Notes: generated by a model from the letters alone, not told the origin. A stretch of 10,754 nucleotides of DNA from Bacteroidota bacterium (GCA_030706665.1 JAUZOB010000095.1:1-10754); one strand, 5' to 3'; shown: positions 1 to 7,984, counted from the first letter of the stretch. Numbers and translations: made by a program.

Positions 1-82
1 CTACCTGAACGACATGCCAAGACCCATCAAGAGAATTGGTATGAGCAACTACTCTTTCCATCTTTGAATAAACACTACTCAT
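1..82 (-). CDS. 5' end of an unrecognised gene, cut by the window edge
   Basis: An open frame starts with ATG at 82 and runs leftward out of the window for 27 codons, reading MSSVYSKMERVVAHTNSLDG and then SWHVVQV. A second in-frame ATG at 61 (codon 8) could be the true start. The ATG is preceded by a weak AGG and, about 120 nt upstream, by a convincing Bacteroidota promoter (210-239), which is the main reason to believe a gene begins here. The peptide has no signal sequence or membrane segment. It is too short to assign to a family and no function is proposed. It would be transcribed in the same direction as the kinase gene upstream but from its own promoter. Confidence 0.5.
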   Translation of the reverse strand, partial: MSSVYSKMERVVAHTNSLDGSWHVVQV

Positions 83-209
83 TACCTGTTAAATTAAATA
101 ATTTAGCTAATCAAATTAAGACCAGCAGACTAACCAATATACCACACAACCACGAGTCTATTAAACCTCAATTCTTCACTAAATAAGTTACGTCATAACA
201 AATAACGTG

Positions 210-239
210 CAAATATACTCTATTTATTATACAGGTCAA
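210..239 (-). promoter_or_regulatory. Bacteroidota-type promoter for the left-edge gene
   Basis: Read on the minus strand, TTG (239-237) is followed after 19 bp by TATATTTG (217-210). This matches the phylum consensus TTG-N17-23-TAnnTTTG in both elements. Transcription would start near 203, giving a leader of roughly 120 nt before the ATG at 82. The -33 element lies just past the kinase stop codon (247-245). Start site and leader length are inferred. Confidence 0.6.
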
Positions 240-244
240 GAAAA

Positions 245-1909
245 TCAATAAGCAAAACTACTTCCACCGAGGAATTCTCTCAGCAAAGAAGTCGGAGGAA
301 TCTCAGCGTCGTCAATCGGCCTGATATAAGATAAGAATGACAGTAACCGGACTGCTTCATTGTATTCCGGTTGATTCTCAGGAATGGATGACAACATAGG
401 CTCTACATACTTCTTCAGCACTCCCAGCTCATAAATCTGCGAAGAATTAAACATGATATCTGCATTTTCCTGAAAAGGGAAAATATTCTTCTCTTCGCCT
501 TTACGAACACTTGTCCATCGACGAATCGTATCAAGGCAAGAATAATTGCGATATTTATTATCCCTAATTATTCTCCGGATCAAACGATTATCAGTAGTTG
601 GAATATGATTATGAAAATCTATCGAAATCTGAGTCAATGCAGAAATAAATATTTTAAAAGTATTCTCAGGATTGATATGCGGTATCAATTGGGGATTTAA
701 TGCATGAATCCCTTCAATAATAATTACCCCGTTCTTCTTTAATTTAAGTTTATCTCCATTGAAATATCTGGACCCTGTTTTAAAATCAAATCTGGGCAAT
801 ACAATCTCCTCCCCATTCATCAAATCGATCAGATTCTGGTTAAAGAAGTCAATATCTATGGCTTCCAAGGCCTCAAAGTCGTATTGTCCGTGAATATCTT
901 TCGGTGTCCTTTCACGATCTACAAAATAGTTATCCAACGAAATCAACTCCGGTTTCAATCCGCTCACGGCCAGCTGAACAGCAAGCCGTTTGCTAAAAGT
1001 TGTCTTCCCCGAAGAAGAGGGGCCGGCAATTAAAACAATCTTTGCTTTATCACGACGATCATAAATCTTATTTGCAATCTCAACAATTTTCCTTTCATGC
1101 AAAGCTTCAGAGATTTTAATTACCTCTCCAGCCTTTTTCTTGTATGTAAAATCATTCAAACTCGCAATAACGGAAACGCCGACAATCTCGGCCCAATCTT
1201 TATGTTCCTGAAAGATCTCAAATAGCTTATCCTGCTTGTCAAACTCCATCAAAGTATTGATCTTTTCAGGATTCGGAATTCTCAGCAACAACCCGTGATA
1301 ATATCGTTCAAGACTAAAAAGCCCCAAATAACCGGTAGACGGGAAAAGCTGCCCGTAGAAATAATTGGCCCTCCCGTCCAGAAAGTACACATACGAATAA
1401 ATATTCCCCTGTTCTTCATACAACCGGGCTTTTTCATAAAGTCCCTGTTGATTGAAAATATCGACTACCCGTTCAGTCGGAAGGCCCTGACGCACAAAAG
1501 GAATATCTCTTTTTATGATCGCCTTCATTTCTTCAACCAAAGCAAAAACATCATCATCTGTAATATTCCGACCCAGATCTTCCAACTCACAATAGTAACC
1601 ACGGGAAATCCCATGCTCCAGTTTAAATCCGACCTGAGGAAAAACCTCACAGATAGCATTATACAGGACAAAAATCAAAGAACGAACATATATTCTTCGA
1701 CCGTCTTCATGGGTATAATCAAAAAAACGAATATTCTTTGCTTTGACAATACTATATGTCAACTCCTTAGCCTTGTTGTTTACCAAAGCCCCGCAAATAG
1801 GAAACTTTAATTCTATTTCAAGGTCTTCGGCAATCTCCAGAAGAGTTGTACCAAGAGGATATAATTTTGAGCTCTGATTATTCTCACAATAAATCTCGAC
1901 ACTCTTCAT
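245..1909 (-). CDS. Nucleoside (uridine) kinase-like protein with TGS and ThrRS-like N-terminal domains
   Basis: A 554-residue cytoplasmic P-loop kinase, probably phosphorylating a nucleoside with ATP in pyrimidine salvage. The C-terminal half is uridine kinase/phosphoribulokinase-like. It shows Walker A GPSSSGKTT (296-304), the substrate-loop motif SLDNYF (324-329), DFEAL (344-348) and a Walker B-like strand IIIEGIHALN (396-405). Residues 1-65 resemble a TGS domain. Residues about 70-230 resemble the second N-terminal (editing) domain of threonyl-tRNA synthetase, including HGISRGYYCELE (99-110) and FPSTG (189-193). The metal-binding and catalytic positions of that editing domain appear lost, with Ser77/Val81 at the HxxxH site and Phe184/Leu188 at the CxxxH site, so it is probably a binding module. 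This long architecture is a known variant, much larger than the roughly 210-residue Udk enzyme. The ATG at 1909 has no Shine-Dalgarno sequence. The substrate is not proven by sequence. Confidence 0.88.
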   Translation of the reverse strand: MKSVEIYCENNQSSKLYPLGTTLLEIAEDLEIELKFPICGALVNNKAKELTYSIVKAKNIRFFDYTHEDGRRIYVRSLIFVLYNAICEVFPQVGFKLEHGISRGYYCELEDLGRNITDDDVFALVEEMKAIIKRDIPFVRQGLPTERVVDIFNQQGLYEKARLYEEQGNIYSYVYFLDGRANYFYGQLFPSTGYLGLFSLERYYHGLLLRIPNPEKINTLMEFDKQDKLFEIFQEHKDWAEIVGVSVIASLNDFTYKKKAGEVIKISEALHERKIVEIANKIYDRRDKAKIVLIAGPSSSGKTTFSKRLAVQLAVSGLKPELISLDNYFVDRERTPKDIHGQYDFEALEAIDIDFFNQNLIDLMNGEEIVLPRFDFKTGSRYFNGDKLKLKKNGVIIIEGIHALNPQLIPHINPENTFKIFISALTQISIDFHNHIPTTDNRLIRRIIRDNKYRNYSCLDTIRRWTSVRKGEEKNIFPFQENADIMFNSSQIYELGVLKKYVEPMLSSIPENQPEYNEAVRLLSFLSYIRPIDDAEIPPTSLLREFLGGSSFAY

Positions 1910-1940
1910 AATAATTGCATGTTTTAGATTAAGCTTTCAG

Positions 1941-1948
1941 CAAATTTA
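1941..1948 (-). promoter_or_regulatory. Putative -7 promoter element for the nucleoside kinase
   Basis: TAAATTTG on the minus strand matches the Bacteroidota -7 consensus TAnnTTTG and lies 32 bp upstream of the ATG at 1909, giving a leader of about 25 nt. No TTG or TTTG is present at the expected -33 distance, so support rests on the -7 match and its position. The same octamer precedes the sigma-factor gene at 10392-10399. Confidence 0.45.
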
Positions 1949-2111
1949 ATGCCGTTTGATAAAAGAATTGAATTTAATAGATTAATATTTAAAAATCATC
2001 AAAGCCGATATGAATTGTTGTAATAAAAAAATCCAAAACAAAATCACCCATATTTATCATTGTTTGAAAACAGAAGTCATTGTTCCTTTGTGACGGGTAA
2101 AGAATAAAACA

Positions 2112-3275
2112 ATGAACGCAATTCAGAAATTGAAGCAATCCGATTTTCTGATAAAAAGACGTTATGAAGCATTCATCTTCCTGACGATCTTCTTCGGATT
2201 CTTTGGCTACCTGGGCCACAGCATGGGTGTAGCCAACATGTTGAACACAATTATGAAAACCGCATGGAACTTATTGATGAACACGGTTTTTTATCTCATG
2301 GGGATCATCGTTCTCACAAGTGCTCTAAGCAAATTACTGGTTGAATTCGGAGTCGTGAGATTGATCGAATACATCCTGCAACCATTTATGAGGCCTCTCT
2401 TTAATCTACCCGGAGTATCTGCTCTTGCAGGGGTATTGACATTTCTTTCTGACAATCCGGCAATCATCGGCCTGGCAAAAGACAAGAACTTCAGCCATTA
2501 CTTCAAAAAGATCGAATTAATCTCATTAGCAAATTTCGGAACTGCATTTGGGATGGGGCTAATTGTTATAACCTACATGACAGGGGTCGGCTTCTTTAAA
2601 GAAGCACTGATCGGATTTGGAGGAGCCACTATCGGAGCAATCGTATCGACAAGGCTCATGCAATACTTTGTCAAATCGCACCTACCACAGGAAGAACCAC
2701 TCAAAAATAAAGGCGATGAGTCTCAGATAAACTTTAAATCCCAGGGGGGTATATTTATGCGGCTGCTCAATTCAATCCTCGATGGAGGAAGGTCGGGAGT
2801 CGATTTAGGGCTGACCATTATCCCGGGAGTTCTAATCATCAGCACTTTCATCATGCTGATCACCTTCGGTCCCAAAGATCCGGCAATCGGATATCAGGGA
2901 CTAGCCTATGAAGGAGTGCCAATCCTTCCCCGCCTTGCAGAATATTGCCGATGGATATTTAAACCTTTGTTTGGGTTTGATGATCCTCAACTGATTGCAT
3001 TCCCAATCACCTCTTTAGGTGCAGTAGGTGCAGCTCTTTCGTTGGTAAAAGTATTCATGCAACAACATATCATTAACGGAAATGCAATAGCCGTTTTTAC
3101 TGCTATCGGAATGTGTTGGAGCGGATTTTTAAGTACTTACACTGCCATGTTCGATGCATTGGGATTCAGACAACTCACTTCAAAAGGAATTCTGGCACAA
3201 ACGATCGGTGGAATTATTGCAGGTATATCCGCTCATTACTTCTACCTTCTCGCAACCTGGTTCTTTCACTTTTAA
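2112..3275 (+). CDS. Gate-domain (nucleoside recognition, SpmA/SpmB-like) inner-membrane protein
   Basis: A 387-residue polytopic membrane protein with a short basic N-terminal tail. Hydrophobic segments lie at about 20-37, 53-75, 100-120, 138-158, 164-184, 232-252, 296-316, 322-345 and 360-383. It is built from two similar halves separated by a charged loop (190-212), as in proteins with two Gate (nucleoside recognition) domains related to spore maturation proteins A and B and to YjiH. The polar stretch SDNPAIIGLAKD (113-124) after a hydrophobic segment is typical. Family function is poorly known; transport or gating of nucleosides or other small solutes is the usual guess. It is divergent from the nucleoside kinase across 202 bp, which fits but does not prove a nucleoside link. 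A weak promoter-like pair, TTTG (2063-2066) and TTCCTTTG (2083-2090), is upstream, but its 16-bp spacing is short. The ATG has no Shine-Dalgarno sequence; an alternative is Met39. Confidence 0.75.
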   Translation: MNAIQKLKQSDFLIKRRYEAFIFLTIFFGFFGYLGHSMGVANMLNTIMKTAWNLLMNTVFYLMGIIVLTSALSKLLVEFGVVRLIEYILQPFMRPLFNLPGVSALAGVLTFLSDNPAIIGLAKDKNFSHYFKKIELISLANFGTAFGMGLIVITYMTGVGFFKEALIGFGGATIGAIVSTRLMQYFVKSHLPQEEPLKNKGDESQINFKSQGGIFMRLLNSILDGGRSGVDLGLTIIPGVLIISTFIMLITFGPKDPAIGYQGLAYEGVPILPRLAEYCRWIFKPLFGFDDPQLIAFPITSLGAVGAALSLVKVFMQQHIINGNAIAVFTAIGMCWSGFLSTYTAMFDALGFRQLTSKGILAQTIGGIIAGISAHYFYLLATWFFHF

Positions 3276-3320
3276 AATAATTAGGCAAATAAATCGGCCT
3301 CTATTTATTTATATACGCGT

Positions 3321-3640
3321 TTAAAGAAATGAGAACAGAGCTACAAAACCATTAAGACCCGATACAAAACGCCTCACATAATACTGTTCCTTATTTACCT
3401 CACTCGCAAACTTGCTACTGAACAAGCCAATGCCAATCCTATAACCAAGCAATTCTTTGTTTACCATGTGATTATCACTTCCCTGAGTCAACGTAAAACC
3501 TGAGGATGTTTGATGACAGACAAAGAATTTTGAAAGTATGAAAAGGAAGAGCCTTGTGTCTCTCCCTCCCCTGAACCGGAATCAAAATATAAGCGCATCA
3601 ACAAGGAAACAACACCGTATCTCGTTCGTCCTTTGGACAT
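3321..3640 (-). pseudogene. Possible decayed small coding region in two frames
   Basis: Two overlapping minus-strand open frames abut here. The first runs from ATG at 3640 to a stop at 3490-3488: 50 residues, starting MSKGRTRYGVVSLLMRLYFD. The second is open from about 3581 to a stop at 3323-3321. Its only ATG, at 3467, would give 48 residues starting MVNKELLGYRIGIGLFSSKF. The long open stretch of the second frame without a start, overlapping the tail of the first, is what a single frameshifted gene or a repeat-borne relic would look like. No promoter of the phylum type precedes either frame on the minus strand. Neither peptide belongs to a family I can name, and chance open frames remain possible. 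Confidence 0.3.
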
Positions 3641-3655
3641 GGTTCAGACATGGTT
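3636..3655. repeat. Direct repeat of GACATGGTT, 11-bp period
   Basis: GACATGGTT occurs at 3636-3644 and again at 3647-3655, separated by CA. The related ATGGTTCA returns at 3703-3710. The pair lies at the start of the first relic frame (ATG at 3640) and may be one edge of a dispersed repeat. Function unknown. Confidence 0.45.
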
Positions 3656-4135
3656 TGTATATCGAAATGACGTTCGAACCTTGTTTGACGGATGTGTAAT
3701 GAATGGTTCAAAATGGGAGCTGATATAGATCTGTTTTAGCATTGCATTGTTAATCCCCTAACTGTTATTTATTCCGGAATTATTCGTTCTTGAATGTTTT
3801 TTCTTCCCTCAGAATTCTATGTCGATCTATTTCTCACCTAACGGGTAATACAATGGCAATTCAATTAAAGGACAAACAGGGTGATTGTTATCCCTATAAA
3901 AAATCGATCTCCAATTTTTGAGAACGTTTAGCTTTACAGTTTATGAATAATTGTCTTTTATTTCTATAATCACTTAGAATTTTCACGATCTCTTTTCCCC
4001 TCCATACTTTTTTCTTGTCGTTTCTCATATTGCTCAATCAAATTCGTCATTATTTCTTATTACCTTTAATGTATTAAGAATCCGTATTATGCGGCTAAAT
4101 TCCTAACTCAACCACATTTAGAACAAAACGCCAAT

Positions 4136-4915
4136 ATGAAAAAAGTTCTCATTCCATTTTTAGTCTGCTTAATCATTTCTATTTGTTCCAACCACGAGGC
4201 GACAGGTAAAGAAAAGATCAGAATTATGACTTATAACATTTACCACGGAGCGACGTTGAAAGAGGATTTTGATCTGGACTATTTATCTAAAGTTATTACC
4301 CGTCAAAATCCGGATGTTGTGTTTCTGCAAGAAGTAGATCGTTATACAAAAAGATCCAGGGGAATGGACATTGCGACAGAACTTGCATATCGGACAAAAC
4401 TATCTGCATTATTTGGCACGGCAATGCCTTTTGACGACGGACAATATGGAATCACAATCCTTAGTCGTTATCCCATATGCTCATCAAAGAATTATATACT
4501 TCCATATTCCAAAGGGAGGGAATCAAGAGCTTTGCTTGTCGCAAATGTCAAACTTGGATCAGGAGATACGATCTCATTAATGTGTACCCATATTGATCAG
4601 AATGATAAGAATTCTGACCGCCCCATACAGATTAAAAGAATCCTCAACATCTCAAATACAATTAAATATCCAAAGATATTAGCCGGTGATTTCAATATGA
4701 CTCCCGATGCTCCCGAATTAAAGTTTTTGGATCCCTATTTTTCTCGCAATAAAAGAGATGATGAAATTTACACTTACCCTTCAGATAAACCAACCATTAA
4801 GATTGACTACATATTCTTTGCACCGCAAAAGAATTTTACAATTCTGAATTCACTTGTTCCTGAAGAGACCATCGGTTCAGATCACCGGCCATACATTGTT
4901 GAAGCAGAATTGTAG
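4136..4915 (+). CDS. Exported endonuclease/exonuclease/phosphatase (EEP) family hydrolase
   Basis: A 259-residue metal-dependent phosphoesterase with the full set of EEP motifs. These are TYNIYHG with metal-site Asn34, LQEVD with Glu66, YGITILSRYPI (104-114), THID with His152, GDFN with Asp185 and Asn187, IDYIF with Asp224, and the terminal SDHRP with Asp249 and His250. All catalytic positions expected of the DNase I/AP endonuclease/sphingomyelinase superfamily are present, so it should be active. Substrate cannot be told; secreted Bacteroidota members include nucleases and phosphodiesterases acting on lipids or sugar phosphates. An N-terminal Lys-Lys and a hydrophobic stretch (4-16) form an export signal. 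Cys17 could be a lipidation site, but Ile at -1 is atypical, so a periplasmic protein is equally likely. The gene stands alone, with the terminator at 4987-5025 downstream. No Shine-Dalgarno sequence or clear promoter is seen. Confidence 0.85.
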   Translation: MKKVLIPFLVCLIISICSNHEATGKEKIRIMTYNIYHGATLKEDFDLDYLSKVITRQNPDVVFLQEVDRYTKRSRGMDIATELAYRTKLSALFGTAMPFDDGQYGITILSRYPICSSKNYILPYSKGRESRALLVANVKLGSGDTISLMCTHIDQNDKNSDRPIQIKRILNISNTIKYPKILAGDFNMTPDAPELKFLDPYFSRNKRDDEIYTYPSDKPTIKIDYIFFAPQKNFTILNSLVPEETIGSDHRPYIVEAEL

Positions 4916-4986
4916 GTAAGCAGCAGATTATAATACAGACGAAGTAATTTTGACCGGATCAGAAACACGGGGTTCTTCAAAACAAT

Positions 4987-5025
4987 CGGAGCAGCGTGCT
5001 TTATCTATATAAGCACGCTGCTCCG
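4987..5025. terminator. Bidirectional intrinsic terminator between convergent genes
   Basis: A perfect 15-bp inverted repeat, CGGAGCAGCGTGCTT (4987-5001) and its complement (5011-5025), encloses a 9-nt loop. It is followed by TTTT (5027-5030) on the plus strand and by TTGTTTTG on the minus strand. Flanking AACAATC (4981-4987) and GATTGTT (5033-5039) can extend the pairing in one alternative fold. It sits between the stop codons of the EEP enzyme (4915) and uvrA (5117), so it can end both transcripts. Confidence 0.85.
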
Positions 5026-5071
5026 GTTTTCAGATTGTTGAATTCTATCAATAAGGGGAAACTGCATCAAA

Positions 5072-5089
5072 CGTTCAAGGCGTTCAAAC
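5072..5089. repeat. Two tandem 9-bp units, CGTTCAAGG and CGTTCAAAC
   Basis: Two adjacent 9-bp units differ at two positions, just downstream of the uvrA stop codon. A small inverted repeat, ACAAG (5091-5095) with CTTGT (5103-5107), follows. The repeat is too short to assign a role. Confidence 0.35.
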
Positions 5090-5116
5090 AACAAGGTCAT
5101 AACTTGTCCCTTCTGT

Positions 5117-7984
5117 CTAATTTTTCTTAGATCGGACTAGTTCTTCCTTCAAGAATTTTGCAGTATATGAGTTTTCATTATTAATTACCTCTTCAGGCGT
5201 TCCGGCACATAAAACCTCACCCCCTTTTCTCCCTCCGTCAGGCCCAATGTCGATGATATAATCCGCTGTTTTTATTACATCCAGATTGTGTTCAATCACA
5301 ATAACCGTATTCCCTTTCTCTACCAATTTATTAAGTACAACCAACAGCACTCTGATATCTTCGAAATGCAAGCCGGTAGTAGGCTCATCCAGAATATAAA
5401 GGGTTTTACCCGTATCTCTCTTTGCAAGTTCGGCAGCAAGTTTAACACGTTGTGATTCTCCCCCGGAAAGCGTAGTCGAAGCTTGCCCGAGCGTGATATA
5501 CCCGAGTCCGACATCCCGAAGTGTTTTTAACTTGTGAGCAATCGATGGGATATTCTCAAAGAATTCAACACCCTGACTGATTGTCATATCAAGGACATCA
5601 CTAATCGATTTTCCCTTATACCGAATTTCAAGTGTTTCCCGATTATAGCGTTTCCCGTTACATTTATCACAATGCACATAAACGTCGGGAAGGAAATTCA
5701 TTTCAATAGTCTTTACACCTGCCCCCTGGCACTCCTCGCATCTTCCGCCTTTGACATTAAATGAAAAACGACCGGGTTTATATCCGCGAATCTTTGATTC
5801 GGGATGCTTTGCAAACAGATTCCTGATCTCAGAGAAAATATTCGTATAGGTAACAGGATTAGACCTGGGCGTACGTCCAAGCGGAGATTGATCGACCTGA
5901 ACAACTTTATCAATCAGTTCGATTCCTTCGATTGAGTCATAGGCAAGAGGATCTTTTAATGATCGGTAGAAATGTTGACTCAGAATAGGCTGAAGGGTTT
6001 CATTGATAAGAGTAGACTTTCCACTGCCGGACACACCGGTAACGCATATAAAAGTCCCCAAAGGGAATTCAACATCTACACTTTTCAGATTATTTCCTTT
6101 ACATCCTTTCAACACCAACTTCGTACCCTTGCCCTTTCTCCTTTTGGCAGGAATTACAATCTGTTTTTCATTCAAAAGATATTGTGCAGTCAGAGATCCC
6201 GATTTCAATATATCCTGAGGAGAGCCACTAGCTACGACCTTTCCGCCCAGCTTTCCTGCGAATGGACCCATATCAACTACATAGTCTGCCTTCAGCATCA
6301 TATCCCGGTCATGTTCAACAACGATAACGGAGTTTCCGGAATCCCTTAAACGTTCCAAACTTTGAATGAGTCGCAGGTTATCCCTTTGATGCAACCCAAT
6401 ACTGGGCTCATCCAGAATATAAAGCACATTTACAAGTTGAGAACCGATCTGTGTCGCCAATCGGATCCGTTGCGATTCTCCTCCTGACAAAGTTACAGAA
6501 CCCCGATCAAGAGTTAGATACTCCAATCCAACGTCAAGCAGAAAACCTAGTCTATCTCGAATCTCTTTTATAATTTCCGTCCCAATTTGTCGTTGCCGGT
6601 CAGACAAACGATTTTCCAAACCATCCAGCCATTCCGACAGTTCAGAAAGGTCCATATTGGTAAGTTCTCCTATATTCTTATTATCAACACGAAAATGAAG
6701 AGCTTCTTTATTCAGTCTAAACCCGTTACAATCAGGACAAACAGCATGGGTAACAAACTGATCCGCCCACTTCTGTGCCGTAGCGGAAGCTTCATCGTCA
6801 CGTTGATCCTCTATATATTTAACGACTCCTTCATAGGTCATCATATAACTGGCAGAAGCACCCAATGGAGAATTCTTTATTGGAATTCGTTCATTGGTTC
6901 CATAGAGAATGATATTCAATGCTTCCTCCGGGATATCCGCAACCGGAGTTTTCAAGGTAAAGCCATACTGTTCGGCAATTGACTCAATTTGCCAGAATAT
7001 GACCGTATTTTTATATGGTCCAAGTGGGATGATCCCTCCTTTATAAATACTCACCTTTTGGTCGGGAATAATCCGATCGACATCAATTTCATCGACGACC
7101 CCCAACCCATGACAACGAGGGCATGCTCCCTGAGGTGAATTAAATGAAAACGAATGAGGGGCCGGTTCATTGTAGGAAAGTCCGGTAGACGGACACATTA
7201 ACTGCCGGCTATAATAGCGAAAGCTGTTGTTATCGACATCAAGAATCATCGTAACGCCATTCCCATGACGCATTGCCTGTGCCACAGAATCTTTCATCCG
7301 CTTGGCAGAAGCTTCACTTACAAGTATTTTGTCAATCAGAATTTCAATGAAGTGATTTTTGAATCGATCGACCTTTAAGCCATGAGTCAATTCACGAATA
7401 GTACCATCAACACGGGCATTCAAAAATCCCTTTTTCCGAATTTGTTCGAAGAGTTCACGATAATGTCCCTTACGACCTTTTACAACAGGAGCAAGAATAT
7501 AAATGCGTCGACCTTCAAAGTTTTCATGAATCAGATTAAGAATCTGGTCATCTGTATATTTAACCATCTTCTCTCCGGTGTTGTATGAAAAAGCTTCCGA
7601 AGCTCTTGCATAAAGCAGACGCATAAAATCATAGATTTCAGTAACAGTTCCTACCGTTGAACGTGGATTTTTATTCGTTGTCTTTTGCTCAATCGAAATC
7701 ACAGGACTAAGTCCGGTTATCTCATCCACATCCGGACGTTCCATGTTTCCAAGGAATGATCGGGCATAGGAAGAGAAAGTTTCAATATACCGTCGCTGTC
7801 CTTCTGCATAAATGGTATCAAATGCCAAAGAAGATTTACCGGATCCACTTAGTCCGGTTATGACCGTAAGGCTGTTGCGGGGAATATCGACATCTATATC
7901 CTGTAGGTTATGCACCCTTGCACCACGCACTCTTACTTTAGTTTCTTCTATTGTATCTATTTCCTGATTACGATCCTTATCCAT
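5117..7984 (-). CDS. uvrA: Excinuclease ABC subunit A (UvrA)
   Basis: A 955-residue cytoplasmic dimeric ATPase that scans DNA for helix-distorting lesions with UvrB and hands them over for incision by UvrC in nucleotide excision repair. Two ABC ATPase modules are complete: Walker A GLSGSGKSS (44-52) and GVSGSGKST (650-658), signatures LSGGESQR (499-506 and 839-846), and Walker B ILDEPSIGLH (523-532) and ILDEPTTGLH (864-873). The C-terminal zinc finger (Cys749, 752, 772, 775) is intact. The first zinc site is atypical: Cys264, Thr267, Cys288 and Cys291, so one ligand is replaced. A CPDC pair lies at 416-419. The length is close to the 940 residues of Escherichia coli UvrA. The ATG at 7984 is the first possible start because an in-frame TAA abuts it (7987-7985), and it has a strong ribosome binding site. 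The gene is monocistronic by context, with its own promoter at 8072-8100 and the terminator at 4987-5025. No LexA-like operator was recognised. Confidence 0.97.
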   Translation of the reverse strand: MDKDRNQEIDTIEETKVRVRGARVHNLQDIDVDIPRNSLTVITGLSGSGKSSLAFDTIYAEGQRRYIETFSSYARSFLGNMERPDVDEITGLSPVISIEQKTTNKNPRSTVGTVTEIYDFMRLLYARASEAFSYNTGEKMVKYTDDQILNLIHENFEGRRIYILAPVVKGRKGHYRELFEQIRKKGFLNARVDGTIRELTHGLKVDRFKNHFIEILIDKILVSEASAKRMKDSVAQAMRHGNGVTMILDVDNNSFRYYSRQLMCPSTGLSYNEPAPHSFSFNSPQGACPRCHGLGVVDEIDVDRIIPDQKVSIYKGGIIPLGPYKNTVIFWQIESIAEQYGFTLKTPVADIPEEALNIILYGTNERIPIKNSPLGASASYMMTYEGVVKYIEDQRDDEASATAQKWADQFVTHAVCPDCNGFRLNKEALHFRVDNKNIGELTNMDLSELSEWLDGLENRLSDRQRQIGTEIIKEIRDRLGFLLDVGLEYLTLDRGSVTLSGGESQRIRLATQIGSQLVNVLYILDEPSIGLHQRDNLRLIQSLERLRDSGNSVIVVEHDRDMMLKADYVVDMGPFAGKLGGKVVASGSPQDILKSGSLTAQYLLNEKQIVIPAKRRKGKGTKLVLKGCKGNNLKSVDVEFPLGTFICVTGVSGSGKSTLINETLQPILSQHFYRSLKDPLAYDSIEGIELIDKVVQVDQSPLGRTPRSNPVTYTNIFSEIRNLFAKHPESKIRGYKPGRFSFNVKGGRCEECQGAGVKTIEMNFLPDVYVHCDKCNGKRYNRETLEIRYKGKSISDVLDMTISQGVEFFENIPSIAHKLKTLRDVGLGYITLGQASTTLSGGESQRVKLAAELAKRDTGKTLYILDEPTTGLHFEDIRVLLVVLNKLVEKGNTVIVIEHNLDVIKTADYIIDIGPDGGRKGGEVLCAGTPEEVINNENSYTAKFLKEELVRSKKN

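Larger units (their letters stand above)
3276..4135. other. 860-bp stretch without a convincing intact gene
   Basis: This gap separates two plus-strand genes. Its left part (3321-3640) holds a possible decayed minus-strand coding relic, and 3636-3710 holds short direct repeats of ATGGTT. The part from about 3720 to 4135 is AT-rich, with no ORF of coding character and no full TAnnTTTG promoter. The nearest promoter-like string before the gene at 4136 is TACCTTTA (4061-4068), a one-mismatch match with no -33 partner. An AT-only 8-bp inverted repeat (3287-3294 with 3303-3310) follows the Gate-protein gene but is weak as a terminator. Confidence 0.6.

Noticed and set aside
1..82. Reading the edge peptide as the start of a Cas3 HD nuclease because of AHTN...W
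   Set aside because: The His expected six residues after the Trp is not possible (that codon begins with G), and no other cas gene or CRISPR repeat is present.
1295..1810. 171-codon plus-strand open frame opposite the nucleoside kinase
   Set aside because: It is antisense to a gene with clear kinase motifs, and its translation has no recognisable domain.
1989..2219. 76-codon minus-strand open frame over the start of the Gate-protein gene
   Set aside because: It is largely antisense to a well-supported membrane-protein gene and shows no family features.
3287..3310. AAATAAAT / ATTTATTT inverted repeat as terminator of the Gate-protein gene
   Set aside because: The stem has only A-T pairs, with no GC core and no T-tract; it is likely chance in AT-rich DNA.
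3853..3921. 22-codon plus-strand open frame starting MAIQLKDKQG
   Set aside because: It is too short, with no ribosome binding site, promoter or recognisable product.
3276..4135. Searched for an insertion sequence, tRNA, CRISPR array or riboswitch in the long gap
   Set aside because: No terminal inverted repeats with target duplication, no cloverleaf, no regularly spaced repeats and no recognised riboswitch core were visible.
5320..7588. Several open frames of 64-131 codons on both strands within uvrA
   Set aside because: All are shadow frames of the intact, conserved uvrA reading frame.
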